Shown here: positions 7,167 to 8,283 of the stretch, one piece after another
How the letters are laid out: each line of letters opens with the position of its first letter
How positions within the stretch are numbered: the first letter of the stretch is position 1
Source: Desulfobacteraceae bacterium
GTDB lineage: Bacteria; Desulfobacterota; Desulfobacteria; Desulfobacterales; DAOWNP01
DNA: 8,283 bases
Assembly (NCBI GenBank): GCA_030642545.1
Contig: DAOWNP010000096.1
Coordinates: forward strand, 1-8,283
Reading direction: 5' to 3'
Notes under the pieces: generated by a model
Database searches by the model: none
Told to the model about the DNA's origin: nothing
What the model saw: the letters and a program-made list of their open reading frames with translations, nothing else
Made by a program: the position numbers and the translations under genes

Positions 7167-8009
7167 TTATATTATAAAAAATATTATGGCTGCAAAACCT
7201 ATTACCATAACTGTTTCAAGAAACCCTGCACCTATATTTTTATCTGTTGCTATTTCGTGATTTAAAGAGGATTTTGGAATAATAAGTTTATCAAAAAAAA
7301 ACCTTATTACCGGAATAAAAATGATAACAGCACTTGCATTTAATGCAAAAACATTTAAATTGTGTTTCCATGAAATAAAATTTCCGCAAGTTCCATTCAT
7401 TAAAATTATTCCAACGGCAATAAGTGTTCCTCCAAATGCAACTCCTGCTGCAATGTTATTGTTTTCTATCTCTTCATGAATATCAAAAGGAGTTATAAAA
7501 TTATAAAACCATGAAAATATTATCAAACCCGCCTGCCCCAAAACAAAAAAAACAATAGCTGTAACAATACCTCCTCCTTCACCTGATATAGCTCCTGCCA
7601 CAATAAGACCAGAAGCCACATATGATCCAAATAAAACAACTCCTGTCCCCTCATTTTTATCTGTGATTATCTCTTTGATATTGGAAAATTTATATAAAAT
7701 CAATTTATCATTTACAAATCGCGAAATATTCAGCAGTATTATCCCTATCAAAGAATATTTTCCTACACAAAGCAGATCTTTTATAATCCCCTGAGAAGGC
7801 CCTGTCACAGATCCGATAAAAATTATAGTTACAGCAGCAAAATAACCTCCTATACTCAAACTAAGAGCAAAGTTATCCTTTTGAGTTAATTCGGAATCTA
7901 TCTTGTAAGGAGTTAAAAAATCGTTAATTGTTTTGGATAACAATATAACTATCAAAAATAATACAAAGAAATAAACACCATAAATCAAATCAAAGCGTAA
8001 GATTTCCAT
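7167..8009 (-). CDS. DUF350 (YjfL-type) polytopic membrane protein with internal duplication
   Basis: The 280-residue protein is almost entirely hydrophobic, with about eight helices. It repeats a unit of about 139 residues: LTPYKIDSELTQKDN (32-46) followed by a Gly-rich helix, and ITPFDIHEEIENNN (172-185) followed by another. Each unit contains two shorter copies of a pattern in which an acidic/Asn loop (KDN, TDKN, NNN, TDKN) leads into a glycine-rich helix. This is the layout of DUF350 proteins such as E. coli YjfL, whose biochemical role is not established. It is the first gene of the block that ends with the aminopropyltransferase-like enzyme. A strong GAGGAG (8015-8020) sits five bases before the ATG. 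A carrier, channel or membrane scaffold for the enzyme is possible but unproven. Confidence 0.88.
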   Translation of the reverse strand: MEILRFDLIYGVYFFVLFLIVILLSKTINDFLTPYKIDSELTQKDNFALSLSIGGYFAAVTIIFIGSVTGPSQGIIKDLLCVGKYSLIGIILLNISRFVNDKLILYKFSNIKEIITDKNEGTGVVLFGSYVASGLIVAGAISGEGGGIVTAIVFFVLGQAGLIIFSWFYNFITPFDIHEEIENNNIAAGVAFGGTLIAVGIILMNGTCGNFISWKHNLNVFALNASAVIIFIPVIRFFFDKLIIPKSSLNHEIATDKNIGAGFLETVMVIGFAAIIFFII

Positions 8010-8091
8010 TCTTACTCCTCATATTAAATTAGAGTAATAAATAAATAAAAAATTTCTGATATAAATAATGATTTGTATTAATTATATTCAT

Positions 8092-8120
8092 AATGTATAC
8101 TTAATATATTTTCTTATCAA
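8092..8120 (-). promoter_or_regulatory. Possible sigma-70-like promoter of the four-gene block
   Basis: On the minus strand TTGATA (8115-8120) and TACATT (8092-8097) are separated by 17 bp, giving five and four consensus matches. An exact TATAAT lies a little further on (8081-8086) but lacks a good -35 partner. Either would give a leader of about 70-80 bases before the ATG at 8009. Such matches are common in DNA this AT-rich. Confidence 0.3.
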
Positions 8121-8169
8121 CAAAAAAACGAATAAAATAATCTTTTACTCATTTACCAGAAACCTAAAA

Positions 8170-8219
8170 AAAGTAAATATATTAAAGAAAGTAAATATAT
8201 TAAAGAAAGTAAATATATT
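8170..8219. repeat. 18-bp direct tandem repeat, about 2.8 copies
   Basis: The unit AAAGTAAATATATTAAAG occurs exactly at 8170-8187 and 8188-8205, and its first 14 bases recur at 8206-8219. Each unit contains AATATATT, a short palindrome. The array lies about 160-210 bp upstream of the DUF350 start and about 50-100 bp upstream of the possible promoter. That is a plausible position for an activator or nucleoid-protein binding array. Replication slippage giving a neutral minisatellite is equally possible. Confidence 0.75.
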
Positions 8220-8283
8220 GTCGATATTAATAAATGTAAAATATTTTTGATTTTCTCATCCCAAGTAAAATAAATTTATATAT

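Larger units (their letters stand above)
8010..8283. other. Gene-free AT-rich upstream region of the membrane-protein block
   Basis: No credible gene is visible between the DUF350 start and the window edge. The region holds the ribosome site of that gene, a possible promoter and the 18-bp tandem repeat described separately. The only long open frame here, on the plus strand at 8068-8250, is made of repeat sequence and very AT-rich codons and looks spurious. Whether another operon gene lies beyond 8283 cannot be seen. Confidence 0.6.

Noticed and set aside
7020..7265. Plus-strand open frame of 81 codons across the gap between the two-helix and DUF350 genes
   Set aside because: It is antisense to both genes and its sequence mirrors their hydrophobic codons.
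8068..8250. Plus-strand open frame of 60 codons with repeated VNILKK
   Set aside because: The repeats come from the 18-bp DNA array. Codons are extremely AT-rich and there is no ribosome site or known family.

Overview
The window is an AT-rich stretch of bacterial chromosome. All seven genes I can support lie on the minus strand, so transcription runs from high to low coordinates. A sigma-54-dependent PAS/AAA+ regulator, an acyl-CoA ligase-type enzyme and a radical-SAM aminomutase-family protein suggest a Gram-negative anaerobe. A sulfate-reducing-type Desulfobacterota member is my best guess, but this is inferred from protein style only.

Read in transcription order, the right part (8009 to 4743) is a compact four-gene block. 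It encodes a DUF350-type polytopic membrane protein, a two-helix membrane protein with an extracytoplasmic beta-rich domain, a 79-residue membrane-anchored Gly/His-rich miniprotein, and a spermidine synthase-like enzyme fused to about seven membrane helices. The last two genes overlap as ATGA and the other gaps are short, so the four probably form one operon. The likely theme is a membrane-linked reaction with polyamine-like chemistry. It resembles the recurring association of DUF350 proteins with polyamine-related enzymes (for example E. coli yjfL with yjfC), whose role is poorly understood. Upstream of the block is a gene-free AT-rich region with a possible promoter and an 18-bp tandem repeat.

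The middle part (4585 to 1110) holds an AMP-forming acyl-CoA synthetase-type enzyme and, 65 bp further on, a 617-residue sigma-54 enhancer-binding protein with two PAS domains. The regulator may sense a substrate related to the ligase, but no convincing sigma-54 promoter is visible in the window.

The left part (1087 to 1) holds a 102-bp segment bounded by 9-bp inverted repeats, then a strong sigma-70-like promoter overlapped by an 11+2+11 palindrome, then a KamA/EpmB-family radical SAM protein cut off by the window edge. The promoter sits so close to the ATG that this mRNA may be leaderless.

The most interesting parts are the four-gene membrane/aminopropyltransferase-like operon and the palindrome-covered, apparently leaderless promoter of the aminomutase gene.
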